From positions 302,692 through 366,691 of the forward strand of contig NZ_QXXA01000004.1 in assembly GCF_009911265.1 (NCBI RefSeq): 64,000 nucleotides of DNA. Reading direction: 5' to 3'. Position 1 is the stretch's first letter. Each line of letters opens with the position of its first letter. This DNA comes from Senegalia massiliensis. Lineage in GTDB: Bacteria > Bacillota > Clostridia > Tissierellales > SIT17. Positions 36,059-44,622 of the stretch are shown in pieces. The translations under genes and the position numbers were made by a program. The notes under the pieces were generated by a model, which was given only the letters and a program-made list of their open reading frames with translations, was not told the origin of the DNA and did not search any database.

Positions 36059-37438
36059 TTATAAATTTTTGTTTATCTTTTTCCTCTTTATAAATTTTCC
36101 TTTGATTGTATTTGATAAAAATTCATTTTCCTTTACAATTGTAATTCCCCTTAATATTACTCTATCAATTTTACATTTAACTTTTAAACCTTCATACATA
36201 GAATAATCTGAATTTCCATGTAAATCTTTGATTTTTATTTCTCGTTCACTGTTCGGATTTATTATCACTATGTCGGCATCTGAACCTGGTTGTATTACAC
36301 CCTTCTTAGGGTATAATCCATATATTCTTGAAGGATTTGTACACATCATTTCTACAAATTTATTTATACTTATCTTCCCTTTACTAACTCCTTCTGAAAA
36401 TATTACTGAAACCCTTTCTTCTACACCAGGTCCTCCTCCTGGTGCTATAGTAAAATCATTTTTTGCTATCAGTTTTTGACTAAAGCTAAAAGGACAATGA
36501 TCAGTTCCAATAGTTTGTATATGACCTTGGTTTATTCCCTTCCACAAAAAATCAATATCTTTTTTCGTTCTTAAAGGTGGGGCCATTATATATTTAAGTC
36601 CTTCAAAATGATCTTTTTCATATTTCTCTTCAGTAAGAGTCAAATATTGAGTACAAGTTTCTACAAATATATTTTTCTGTCCTCTTTTTCGTGCTTCCTT
36701 TACTTCTTGTAAACCTTCTTTAGTGGATAAATGTACAATATACACTGGTGCATCCCCTGCAAGTTTAGCTAAATTAAGTATCCTACCTATTGCCTCTGAT
36801 TCTGTATTATTTGGTCTAGATTTAGCATGATATATTGGAGCAATTTTACCTTGACTTTTATATTTAGCTCTAAAATAATTTATGACTTGATCATTTTCTG
36901 CATGAACTGGTACAATACCACCTAATTGTTTCATTTTTCTAAGAACTCTATATAATTCATCATCACTTAATTTATTATTGTACGCCATATACACCTTAAA
37001 ACTAATGATTCCATTGTTTACATGGTATTCTAATTCATCTAAAATTTCATCATTTAGATGCTGTACAACACCATGAAAACTATAATCAATCATAGCTTTA
37101 TCATGAGCTAATTCATGATATTTATTAATCTGATGGCTTAAGTTACAACCTTCAGGTCCAAAACCTAAATGATCAACAATAGTTGTTGTTCCACCACATG
37201 CAGCTGCTATTGTTCCTGAGTAAAAATCATCAACTGTAGGATAATTTCCAGCTATCAAATTCATATGAGTATGAACATCTATTGCTCCTGGAATTATATA
37301 CCGTCCTTCTGCATCTATAATTTCATGTCCTTGTTCTTCTATGTTATTACCTATGCATTCTATTTTTTCGTCTTTTATTAAAATATCAGCTTTATAAGTA
37401 CTTTGTTCTGAAATTATTAAGCCATTTTTAATTATCAT
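36059..37438 (-). CDS. hydA: Dihydropyrimidinase/hydantoinase
   Basis: 459 aa amidohydrolase that opens cyclic ureides. Binuclear metal site residues: HTH in DVHTHMNL, the carboxylated Lys in ISFKVYMAY, His in VPVHAEN and YIVHLSTKEG, and Asp in GTDHCPFSF. The C-terminal beta domain ends with GSDADIVIINP and NSDYSMYEG. In urate-degrading gut bacteria the equivalent gene (hyuA) belongs to the same cluster as ygeW, ygeX, ygeY and ssnA. ATG behind AGGAGG, with a strong hairpin just upstream. Confidence 0.93.
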   Translation of the reverse strand: MIIKNGLIISEQSTYKADILIKDEKIECIGNNIEEQGHEIIDAEGRYIIPGAIDVHTHMNLIAGNYPTVDDFYSGTIAAACGGTTTIVDHLGFGPEGCNLSHQINKYHELAHDKAMIDYSFHGVVQHLNDEILDELEYHVNNGIISFKVYMAYNNKLSDDELYRVLRKMKQLGGIVPVHAENDQVINYFRAKYKSQGKIAPIYHAKSRPNNTESEAIGRILNLAKLAGDAPVYIVHLSTKEGLQEVKEARKRGQKNIFVETCTQYLTLTEEKYEKDHFEGLKYIMAPPLRTKKDIDFLWKGINQGHIQTIGTDHCPFSFSQKLIAKNDFTIAPGGGPGVEERVSVIFSEGVSKGKISINKFVEMMCTNPSRIYGLYPKKGVIQPGSDADIVIINPNSEREIKIKDLHGNSDYSMYEGLKVKCKIDRVILRGITIVKENEFLSNTIKGKFIKRKKINKNL

Positions 37439-37484
37439 ATTGTTACCTCCTACAATGGCTTTTGTATGGAAAAGGTTTTAGAGG

Positions 37485-37520
37485 TTTAATAAAGAGGAGA
37501 AAACTCTCCTCTTTATTAAA
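37485..37520. repeat. Strong intercistronic hairpin between ygeW and hydA
   Basis: Two perfect 16-nt arms (37485-37500 and 37505-37520) surround a 4-nt loop, 7 nt after the ygeW stop codon. On the minus strand it is followed by CCTCTAAAACC, not a T-run, and no promoter fits in the 46 nt before hydA. It is more likely a processing or partial-attenuation element within the operon than a full terminator. Confidence 0.75.
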
Positions 37521-37526
37521 TTATAT

Positions 37527-38510
37527 TTACTTTCCACCCATTGTTAATGTCATTACCGCTTTAGCTGTATGAAGTCTATTTTCTGCTTCATCATAAATTA
37601 CTGAATGTGGCCCATCTATAACTGAATCTTCCACTTCATTTACTCTATCTGCTGGTAACGCATGCATGTATATAGAATCTTTATTAGTTAAATCCATCAT
37701 TTCTTGAGTACATTTCCAGCTCTTATATTGCTCTAACATATCATCTACAACTTCTTCACTTTCATTATTTACCCAACTACCCCAGTTCTTAGGTATAACT
37801 ACATCAGCATTTCTATATGCTTCTTCCATATCATGAGTTATTCTAAATTTTCCACCATTTTTTTCTGCATTTTCTTTGGCTTGTTCAATAGCCCAATCTG
37901 GTAAATCATATCCTTTAGGATAAGCTAAAGTTACATCCATACCATATCTTGGGAATAATAAAGCCTGAGTTAAAGGTACTGAAATAGGCTTCTTATGAGT
38001 AGTAGCATATGCCCAAATGATAGATACTTTTACATTTTGAGTTCTTCCTAATTTTTCTTGAATAGTCATTAAGTCAGCTATTCCTTGCATTGGATGATAA
38101 AGGTCACATTGAAGATTCATTACTGGAACTGATGCATATTTAGCCATTTCTCTTAAATATTTATTTCCTTGTTTCCAGAAACAATTCCTTGCAGCTATTC
38201 CATGACCCATTCTAGATAATATTACTCCAGTATCCTTAGCAACTTCACCATGTGCTATTTGCATTGTTGAAGTATCTAGGAAGTTACCATGTCCACCTAA
38301 TTGTGCCATTCCTGCTTCCATTGAATTTCTTGTTCTTGTAGATTGTTCAAAGAACATTAAAAATATTGATTTATCTCTCAAATATGGAGTTGACTCTCCC
38401 ATAGCAAATTTTCTTTTTAAATCAAAAGATACATCTAATAAAGTGTTAATTTCATCCTTTGTCCATTCTTGTAATGTTATAAAGTCCTTACCTCTAAATG
38501 TAGTTTGCAT
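37527..38510 (-). CDS. ygeW: Knotted carbamoyltransferase YgeW
   Basis: 327 aa of the aspartate/ornithine carbamoyltransferase superfamily. The carbamoyl-phosphate motif is present as EQSTRTRNSMEAGMAQLGG, and QCDLYHPMQGIADLMT and MHALPADRVNEVEDSV also mark the family. In the YgeW subfamily the direction is thought to be phosphorolysis of a ureido compound to carbamoyl phosphate, which would conserve energy as ATP through carbamate kinase (not in the window). It lies between ygeY (24-nt gap) and hydA. Confidence 0.94.
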   Translation of the reverse strand: MQTTFRGKDFITLQEWTKDEINTLLDVSFDLKRKFAMGESTPYLRDKSIFLMFFEQSTRTRNSMEAGMAQLGGHGNFLDTSTMQIAHGEVAKDTGVILSRMGHGIAARNCFWKQGNKYLREMAKYASVPVMNLQCDLYHPMQGIADLMTIQEKLGRTQNVKVSIIWAYATTHKKPISVPLTQALLFPRYGMDVTLAYPKGYDLPDWAIEQAKENAEKNGGKFRITHDMEEAYRNADVVIPKNWGSWVNNESEEVVDDMLEQYKSWKCTQEMMDLTNKDSIYMHALPADRVNEVEDSVIDGPHSVIYDEAENRLHTAKAVMTLTMGGK

Positions 38511-38534
38511 TATTATATTCCCCCTAAAATTTTA

Positions 38535-39755
38535 TTATTTATTTACATACTTATTTACATAAGTTATCGGTGTTAAAGCATAAAGTGCTGCACATTTTAC
38601 TAACTCATTTTTCCAAGTTTTTTCATTTGGCGCATGTGCTTGGTCTTCATGACCTGGTCCAAATCCTATACATGGTATCCCATATCTTCCCATTATAGAA
38701 ACAGCATTTGTAGAGAAAGTCCACTTATCAACTAATGGTTCTTCTTTAAATAATTCTCTATATCCATCAACTAATGTTTGACAAGCTGGGTGGTCTTCTT
38801 CCAATACCCATGATGGGAAATATGATTCTGTAGGATAAACAAGTCCTGTCCATGATGGTCTATCGTATTTATATAACTCCACTTCTGCATTTGCAGCTTT
38901 TACTGCAGGTAAATTTTTAATTTCTTGAATTGCACCTTGCCAAGTTTCACCATCTGTAAGTCTTCTATCTATTGAAATAGTACAGCCATCTGCAACCGCA
39001 CATCTTGATGGTGATGAGAAGAATATTTCAGAAACTGTTAATGTACCTTTTCCCAAAAATTCATCATAATGTAGATTTTCATGCAATGCCTTTAATTCAT
39101 TTAATATTGGAGCCATTTTAAATATTGCATTTTCTCCTCTTTCTGGAGCAGAGCCATGACAACTCAATCCTTTAGTAGTAACTTTAATTTCCATTCTTCC
39201 TCTATGTCCTCTATAAATATTTAAAGAAGTTGGCTCAGTTATAACTACAAATTCTGGCTTAATCTTAGATTCTTCTATAATATATTGCCAGCATAATCCA
39301 TCACAATCTTCTTCTTGAACTGTACCTGTAACTATTAAAGTATAATCATCTTCAAGACCTAAGTCTTTTATGATTTTACCAGCATATACCATTGAAGCCA
39401 TTCCGCCTTCTTGGTCAGAAGCTCCTCTTCCACCTACTACCTCATCATCTTCCATTCCTTCAAAAGGGTCAAACTCCCATGCAGATTCATCACCTACACC
39501 TACAGTATCAATATGAGCATCCATAGCTATTACATGTTTTCCATGACCAATATAACCTAACACATTACCCATTGGATCTATTTCCACTTTATCAAAACCT
39601 ACTTTTTCCATTTCTTCTTTAATTGTATGAATTACTTCCTTCTCATTACAAGATTCACTTGGATGACTAATCATTTTTCTTAAAAATGTAGACATATCTT
39701 GTTCATACTTTTTTGCTAATTCGAAAATTTCTTTAACTTTAAAATATTTTGACAT
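38535..39755 (-). CDS. ygeY: YgeY family selenium metabolism-linked hydrolase
   Basis: 406 aa M20-type metallohydrolase. Metal ligands: [13 protein letters not shown] (H and D), [23 protein letters not shown] (catalytic Glu), [14 protein letters not shown], and the C-terminal His in [13 protein letters not shown]. It is annotated as linked to selenium metabolism because it co-occurs with selenium-dependent hydroxylases. In purine-degrading clusters it is thought to remove a carbamoyl group from a ureido-propionate intermediate. It sits 48 nt after dpaL. Confidence 0.94.
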   Translation of the reverse strand: MSKYFKVKEIFELAKKYEQDMSTFLRKMISHPSESCNEKEVIHTIKEEMEKVGFDKVEIDPMGNVLGYIGHGKHVIAMDAHIDTVGVGDESAWEFDPFEGMEDDEVVGGRGASDQEGGMASMVYAGKIIKDLGLEDDYTLIVTGTVQEEDCDGLCWQYIIEESKIKPEFVVITEPTSLNIYRGHRGRMEIKVTTKGLSCHGSAPERGENAIFKMAPILNELKALHENLHYDEFLGKGTLTVSEIFFSSPSRCAVADGCTISIDRRLTDGETWQGAIQEIKNLPAVKAANAEVELYKYDRPSWTGLVYPTESYFPSWVLEEDHPACQTLVDGYRELFKEEPLVDKWTFSTNAVSIMGRYGIPCIGFGPGHEDQAHAPNEKTWKNELVKCAALYALTPITYVNKYVNK

Positions 39756-39803
39756 TTTAAATCCTCCCTTTAAATTAAAATTTATATTAAATTATTTTCT
39801 ATC

Positions 39804-41024
39804 TTAGTCAATGTACTTATCAGGATAAACTCCATTCCAAACTATTTCCCTATAGTAATCTGGATCAGTATCTCCTTCTGTACTTACAACTAAAACTCGA
39901 GAATTTTCATCTAGTTTTAATTGTTCTTTTAAATCTTTTAAATCTTCATCTTTAAGTATTGAATATACTATACCTGTAGTAACTGCCCCTGACTCACCAG
40001 AAACTACTCTGTCATCACCATTTAACGGGTTTCCAAGAACTCTCATTCCATTGGCTGCTATATACTCTGGACATGAAATATATGCATCTGAATAATCATT
40101 TAATATCTCCCATCCAATTGGATTTGGTTCTCCACAAGCAAGTCCTGCCATTATAGTATTCATATCACCAGTTACATTAGTAATCTTTTTATTCTTGCCT
40201 GATCTATATATGCAGTCAGCTTTATTTGGCTCCACTACAACAGTTATTGGTCTATCTTCTCCATAATAAGCTGCTATAAATCCTTGTACTGCTCCAGCAA
40301 GTGAACCTACACCTGCTTGTATAAACACATGTGTTGGTTTTTCTATTTTCATTTCTTCCATTTGTTCCACTGCTTCTAGCATTAATGTAGCATACCCTTG
40401 CATTATCCATAGAGGAATATCTTTATAGCCCTCCCAAGCAGTATCTTGAATTATTTCCCAACCATATTTATTAGCCATATCAAGTGATAATCTAACTGCA
40501 TCATCATAATTCATATCAGTAATACTTGCTTCTGCTCCAGTCGCTTGTATGTTTTTAAGTCTTATTTCAGAGGATCCTTTTGGCATATATACAACGGCAT
40601 TTTGATTTAACTGTTGTGCCGCCCAAGCAACTCCTCTACCATGATTTCCATCTGTAGCAGTCACAAAAGTAATATCACCTAATTTTTCTTTTGTTTCTTT
40701 CTTAGTAAGCATATTAAATGTAACATCTTTCATTGAAACATCTAGTTTTTGTGCTAAAAAATTACCAATTGCATAAGAGCCTCCTAATACTTTAAATGCA
40801 TTTAATCCAAATCTGTATGATTCATCTTTTACTAATATTTCAGAAACTCCTAGTTTATTTGAAAGATTTTTAAGTCTTGCAAGAGGAGTTTTAGAATATA
40901 CATCAAAACTTTCATGAAATTTTTTAACATTCTTAGCATTTTCTAAATTAAAGTCTTTTACAGAGACTTTATTTTGATTCTTTCTTGCTTCTTTATTCAT
41001 TACTATTTTAATAGATTCAACCAT
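39804..41024 (-). CDS. dpaL: 2,3-diaminopropionate ammonia-lyase
   Basis: 406 aa, also known as YgeX. PLP fold type II enzyme converting 2,3-diaminopropionate to pyruvate and two ammonia through 2-aminoacrylate. The PLP Lys lies in RFGLNAFKVLGGSYA, the glycine-rich loop is GVGSLAGAVQG, and TDGNHGRGVAWAA is conserved. ATG behind AAAGGAG. First gene of the long operon dpaL-ygeY-ygeW-hydA-preA-like-xdh-ridA-permease; a sigma-54 promoter lies 50 nt upstream of its start. Confidence 0.95.
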   Translation of the reverse strand: MVESIKIVMNKEARKNQNKVSVKDFNLENAKNVKKFHESFDVYSKTPLARLKNLSNKLGVSEILVKDESYRFGLNAFKVLGGSYAIGNFLAQKLDVSMKDVTFNMLTKKETKEKLGDITFVTATDGNHGRGVAWAAQQLNQNAVVYMPKGSSEIRLKNIQATGAEASITDMNYDDAVRLSLDMANKYGWEIIQDTAWEGYKDIPLWIMQGYATLMLEAVEQMEEMKIEKPTHVFIQAGVGSLAGAVQGFIAAYYGEDRPITVVVEPNKADCIYRSGKNKKITNVTGDMNTIMAGLACGEPNPIGWEILNDYSDAYISCPEYIAANGMRVLGNPLNGDDRVVSGESGAVTTGIVYSILKDEDLKDLKEQLKLDENSRVLVVSTEGDTDPDYYREIVWNGVYPDKYID

Positions 41025-41073
41025 TCATGAATCTCCTTTCAGCTTTTATTTTTCTTCACACTTATTTATATAA

Positions 41074-41088
41074 GCAATTACCATGCCA
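41074..41088 (-). promoter_or_regulatory. Sigma-54 promoter of the dpaL operon
   Basis: The minus strand reads TGGCATGGTAATTGC. The invariant GG (-24) and GC (-12) are exactly 10 nt apart, matching the consensus TGGCACG-N4-TTGC at all but one fixed position. It lies 49 nt before the dpaL start codon. The adjacent gene cluster encodes a sigma-54 activator. Confidence 0.88.
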
Positions 41089-41186
41089 AACTATTAAAGA
41101 TAACATTTAATAGTTATAAAATTTTTATAAATAAGACTTTATAAGCTACTTATAGACATTTAATTTTTATGTTTTGTTATAAAATA

Positions 41187-41230
41187 AACAATAAAGTATA
41201 AAAATTAGCTAATTTTTATACTTTATTGTT
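41187..41230 (-). terminator. Intrinsic terminator after ssnA
   Basis: A perfect 44-nt palindrome (arms of 22, no loop) lies 120 nt beyond the ssnA stop codon. The minus-strand continuation is T-rich (TATTTTATAAC), while the plus side has GTTTTTTT. It separates ssnA transcription from the dpaL promoter. Confidence 0.75.
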
Positions 41231-41239
41231 GTTTTTTTA

Positions 41240-41254
41240 TTATCAATTTGATAA
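41240..41254. promoter_or_regulatory. Candidate activator-binding site 1 (TTATCAATTTGATAA)
   Basis: 15-bp palindrome, 152-166 nt upstream of the -24 element of the dpaL sigma-54 promoter. One of three near-identical copies in 103 bp, a typical enhancer arrangement for a Fis-type bacterial enhancer-binding protein. Confidence 0.7.
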
Positions 41255-41258
41255 ATAG

Positions 41259-41273
41259 TTATCATTTTGATAA
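41259..41273. promoter_or_regulatory. Candidate activator-binding site 2 (TTATCATTTTGATAA)
   Basis: Second copy of the 15-bp palindrome, centred 19 bp from site 1, roughly two helical turns, so both would face the same side of the DNA. Confidence 0.7.
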
Positions 41274-41327
41274 TAATTTCCTTTAAGCTTGACTTTTAGC
41301 TATGAAAAGGATTTCCTTTTATTTTTA

Positions 41328-41342
41328 TTATCATTTTGATAA
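41328..41342. promoter_or_regulatory. Candidate activator-binding site 3 (TTATCATTTTGATAA)
   Basis: Third copy, identical to site 2 and 69 bp from it. It ends 9 nt before the ssnA stop codon. Between sites 2 and 3 nothing further was recognised. Confidence 0.68.
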
Positions 41343-41350
41343 TTTTATTT

Positions 41351-42673
41351 TTAAATTCTACTCCACATATTTTTTGCTAAGTTTCTAGATTTTTGTAATA
41401 TCTCATCTTCATCTGCTACTAATATCTTTCTTTCCTTCATGATTATCTTTCCATTTATAATTGTAGTATCTACGCTTCTTCCCATTATTCCAAATAATAT
41501 ATGTGCATTATAATTATTTTTATTAATAGGAGTATGAGGTGTATAATCAATTACTATAACATCAGCTAATGCTCCTTTTTCCAATATACCTATAGGCTTA
41601 GAAATATATTTCTCAGCTATTTTTCTATTGTTTTCAAACAGCATAGTTGGAACTTCACTCCAAGCAACTCTAGGATCACATAAATGATGCTTTGCTAAGA
41701 GATTAGCTACTTTCATAGATTCAAACATATCTGCTGTAAATCCATCTGTTCCAAGACCCATGTTTATTCCCATTTCTATCATTTTAATTATAGGTGCTGC
41801 TCCTACTGCATTTCCCATATTACTTTCAGGATTATGAACTACATTGCTATTAGTTTCTCTTAGAATTTCTAATTCTCTTTTATTTGTATGAATACCATGG
41901 ACTGCTATTGTTTTATCACTTAACATATTATAGTCATTATATCTTTCCACTACTCTTTTACCATATTTTTTAAGTGAATCAAATTGATCTTCTATTCCTT
42001 CAGCTACATGGACATGAAAACCAGTATCTAACCCTTCTATAGCTTGACTACATTTTTGAAGTGTATCATCTGAAAGAGTCATGGATGCATGAAGTCCAAA
42101 CATAGCAGTTAGCATATCATCTTTATTTTCTTTAGTATATTTTATAAAATTAATATTTTCCTCTATTGTTTCTTCTAATATTTCTTCACCATCTCTATCT
42201 GTAACTTCATAACAAAGATTACTTCTAACATTCAATTCTTTTGCCACTTCTGCTATTGTAAACAAACTATTTTTTACTGCACCTTCACTTGCATGATGAT
42301 CAAATATTGTTGTTGTTCCATTTCTAATACAATCTATATAAGTAGCATAAGCACTATATTTCACATCTTCAAGTGTTATTGTTTTATCTAGTTTCCACCA
42401 TAAATTTTCAAGTATTTCTACAAAATTCTTAGACTCTTCTGTATTCATACCACGAGCAAATGAACTGTAAATATGCATATGAGTATTTATCATACCAGGC
42501 ATTATAATTCTTCTTTTTGCATCCATAAATTCTATATCTGGATATTTACTTTTTATATGTTCTGTACTACCTATGTCATGAATTAAATTATCTTTTATAA
42601 CTATTGCTCCATCTTCTAAATAAGGATTACTTTTGCTTTGTGTGATCATTCTACCATTACCTATAATAAACAA
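41351..42673 (-). CDS. ssnA: SsnA-type amidohydrolase
   Basis: 440 aa from a TTG with AGGAGG 8 nt upstream. Metal-dependent amidohydrolase of the guanine/cytosine deaminase group: HMH in MINTHMHIYSSF, His in GFHVHVAEG, VAVHGIH-like AVHGIHTNKRE and Asp in GLGTDGFTADM. SsnA proteins belong to the purine/selenium-hydroxylase clusters of enterobacteria and clostridia and probably deaminate a purine or open a ring; exact substrate unknown. It is transcribed separately from the dpaL operon, from its own sigma-54 promoter. Confidence 0.93.
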   Translation of the reverse strand: MFIIGNGRMITQSKSNPYLEDGAIVIKDNLIHDIGSTEHIKSKYPDIEFMDAKRRIIMPGMINTHMHIYSSFARGMNTEESKNFVEILENLWWKLDKTITLEDVKYSAYATYIDCIRNGTTTIFDHHASEGAVKNSLFTIAEVAKELNVRSNLCYEVTDRDGEEILEETIEENINFIKYTKENKDDMLTAMFGLHASMTLSDDTLQKCSQAIEGLDTGFHVHVAEGIEDQFDSLKKYGKRVVERYNDYNMLSDKTIAVHGIHTNKRELEILRETNSNVVHNPESNMGNAVGAAPIIKMIEMGINMGLGTDGFTADMFESMKVANLLAKHHLCDPRVAWSEVPTMLFENNRKIAEKYISKPIGILEKGALADVIVIDYTPHTPINKNNYNAHILFGIMGRSVDTTIINGKIIMKERKILVADEDEILQKSRNLAKNMWSRI

Positions 42674-42722
42674 GAAAAAAACCTCCTATAATATTAATTT
42701 TAAATTCTACAATAATTATAAA

Positions 42723-42737
42723 GCAAAATTCATGCCA
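42723..42737 (-). promoter_or_regulatory. Sigma-54 promoter of ssnA
   Basis: The minus strand reads TGGCATGAATTTTGC, with GG and GC 10 nt apart, the same TGGCATG core and a following TT as at the dpaL promoter. It abuts the stop codon of the activator gene and lies 49 nt before the ssnA start, the same distance as for dpaL. Confidence 0.85.
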
Positions 42738-44504
42738 TTATTTTTGACATTTACTTTCATCAAGTTTCCTATAAAGTGTTGCTATTCCTATTCCTAATTT
42801 TTTAGATGCCATTTTCTTTCCTTTTGTATCCCAACCATAAATATCAAGGGCTTTTATGATATAATCTTTTTCTACATCTTTGAGTTTTTTTATAGTTTCT
42901 ATTTCGTTTCCTATATCTCTATTTTGGATATAATTCATTATATTTTCAGGTATCATCTCTTTTTTTAATATGTTATAATTATCAGCTAGATTTATCATAT
43001 ACTCTAAAGTGTTTTCAAGTTCACGCACATTTCCTGGCCAAGGATATTCAAGTAAAATTTTCTTTGCATCTTCTGCAATTCCTTCAACATCTTTTTCAAA
43101 TAATAAATTATATTTTTTTATCTTCTGTTCCATTATTATTTCAATATCTTCTATTCTTTCTCTTAATGGTGGTATATTAATAGGTATTACATTTAATCTA
43201 TAATATAAATCATCTCTAAAGTTATTCTTTTTAATTAATTCTTTTAAGTCCTTATTTGTTGCAGCTATAACCCTTATATCAAGATCTATAGGCTTATTTG
43301 AACCTATTCTAGTAACCTTTCTTTCTTGAAGTACTCTTAATATCTTAACTTGAAGATGCAACGGCATATCACCAATTTCATCTAAAAATATAACTCCTTC
43401 ATTTGACAATTCAAATTTTCCCATTCTTCCATTTGAATTTGCACCTGTAAAAGCTCCCTTTACATATCCAAATAATTCTGACTCTAAAAGCTCATCTGGT
43501 ATTGCCCCACAATTTATAGCTACAAATGGCTTATCACTTCTATTACTTTCCGAATGAATTGTTCTTGCTATAAGTTCCTTTCCTGTTCCACTTTCTCCAG
43601 TGATAAGTATAGTAGATTTCGAATCTGAAAACTTTTTTATTCTTTCTTTTAAAGCATTAGTATATTTAGATTTTCCTAATATGGCGTCAGTAGTAATCGT
43701 CCTATGTGCATTAGTTAAAGCATAAGCTTCTGATTTCATCTTTTTTATTCTATTAAACATAAATACTTTATTATAGTTAGATATAACAGAAGGAAGACTT
43801 ATAAGATTACCTAAAAGATCAAACTTCATATCCCCTATTTTAATAGTATATTCTTCTTTCCCCATAATAAATTCATTTTTTGAAACAAATTCTATATTCT
43901 CAATATTTTGATTAGTTTTTATGTGAAGTTGAGTTTTTGCACTATCATTCATATGTGAAATTTGACCTTCTTCACTTGTCATAATTATACCTTTATCAAC
44001 GTTATCTATAATATTTGTAAGAACATTTATAACTGATTTATTTCTTTCGTTTTCCATATATTCGTATACTTTAGAGCTTATAAAATCTGATATTTGATAT
44101 AAGAATTCAAGTTGTAAATCAATTTCAGAGAGTATTATTTGTTTTTGTACAGTATTTGAACAAATTAAACCGATAACACCTATCACTTCATCTTTAAGCT
44201 TTATTGGTGCACTTAATTCCAACTCTTCACTACAACCTCCTTTATTTACACACCTTTCACATAAACCATGTTCTCCAGGATTTTCAATTATTTTATATTG
44301 ACCAGTTTCTAGTACATTTTGGTAAACATAAGCTTCTCCTAATATATTTTCATCTACTCTTTTTTTAAATATTCCAGTTCCAGCTATTCTATTTAAATCT
44401 TTATCAACTATTTCAACATCAACTCCAAGAACATTTGCAACTACATTTGCATATTTCTTTACAACGTCTCTAATAAGGCTTAGCTTTGACTGTCTACGAT
44501 TCAT
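42738..44504 (-). CDS. Sigma-54-dependent transcriptional activator of purine catabolism (inferred)
   Basis: 588 aa from the ATG at 44504 (AAAAGG 9 nt upstream; in-frame ATGs at 44513 and 44510 are too close to it). Domains: N-terminal sensory region (1-150) with a Cys82-x2-Cys85-x5-Cys91 cluster that could bind a metal or iron-sulfur centre, a PAS-like segment (about 160-250), the AAA+ domain with Walker A GESGTGKE, the sigma-54 contact loop GAFTGA and Walker B GVIFLDEIGD, and a C-terminal Fis-type helix-turn-helix (KMASKKLGIGIATLYRKL). Position and the two nearby sigma-54 promoters suggest it drives ssnA and the dpaL operon; the effector (urate, xanthine or redox state) is unknown. Confidence 0.92.
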   Translation of the reverse strand: MNRRQSKLSLIRDVVKKYANVVANVLGVDVEIVDKDLNRIAGTGIFKKRVDENILGEAYVYQNVLETGQYKIIENPGEHGLCERCVNKGGCSEELELSAPIKLKDEVIGVIGLICSNTVQKQIILSEIDLQLEFLYQISDFISSKVYEYMENERNKSVINVLTNIIDNVDKGIIMTSEEGQISHMNDSAKTQLHIKTNQNIENIEFVSKNEFIMGKEEYTIKIGDMKFDLLGNLISLPSVISNYNKVFMFNRIKKMKSEAYALTNAHRTITTDAILGKSKYTNALKERIKKFSDSKSTILITGESGTGKELIARTIHSESNRSDKPFVAINCGAIPDELLESELFGYVKGAFTGANSNGRMGKFELSNEGVIFLDEIGDMPLHLQVKILRVLQERKVTRIGSNKPIDLDIRVIAATNKDLKELIKKNNFRDDLYYRLNVIPINIPPLRERIEDIEIIMEQKIKKYNLLFEKDVEGIAEDAKKILLEYPWPGNVRELENTLEYMINLADNYNILKKEMIPENIMNYIQNRDIGNEIETIKKLKDVEKDYIIKALDIYGWDTKGKKMASKKLGIGIATLYRKLDESKCQK

Positions 44505-44591
44505 CTTCATCATCCTTTTAAAGAATTTAATAGATATTTTTATAACTACATTATATATTACAATTTATATCCAAACAAATATTTAAACAAA

Positions 44592-44620
44592 ATAAAAAAT
44601 CCGATTATACTCGGATTTTT
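44592..44620 (-). terminator. Intrinsic terminator after the ABC exporter operon
   Basis: AAAAATCCGA and TCGGATTTTT (44595-44620) form a 10-bp stem with a 6-nt loop; the minus strand continues with T residues. Confidence 0.88.
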
Positions 44621-44622
44621 TA

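Noticed and set aside
41187..41230. 44-bp palindrome as an activator-binding site
   Set aside because: Its position after ssnA and flanking T-rich ends are better explained as a terminator; it does not share the TTATCA/TGATAA motif.
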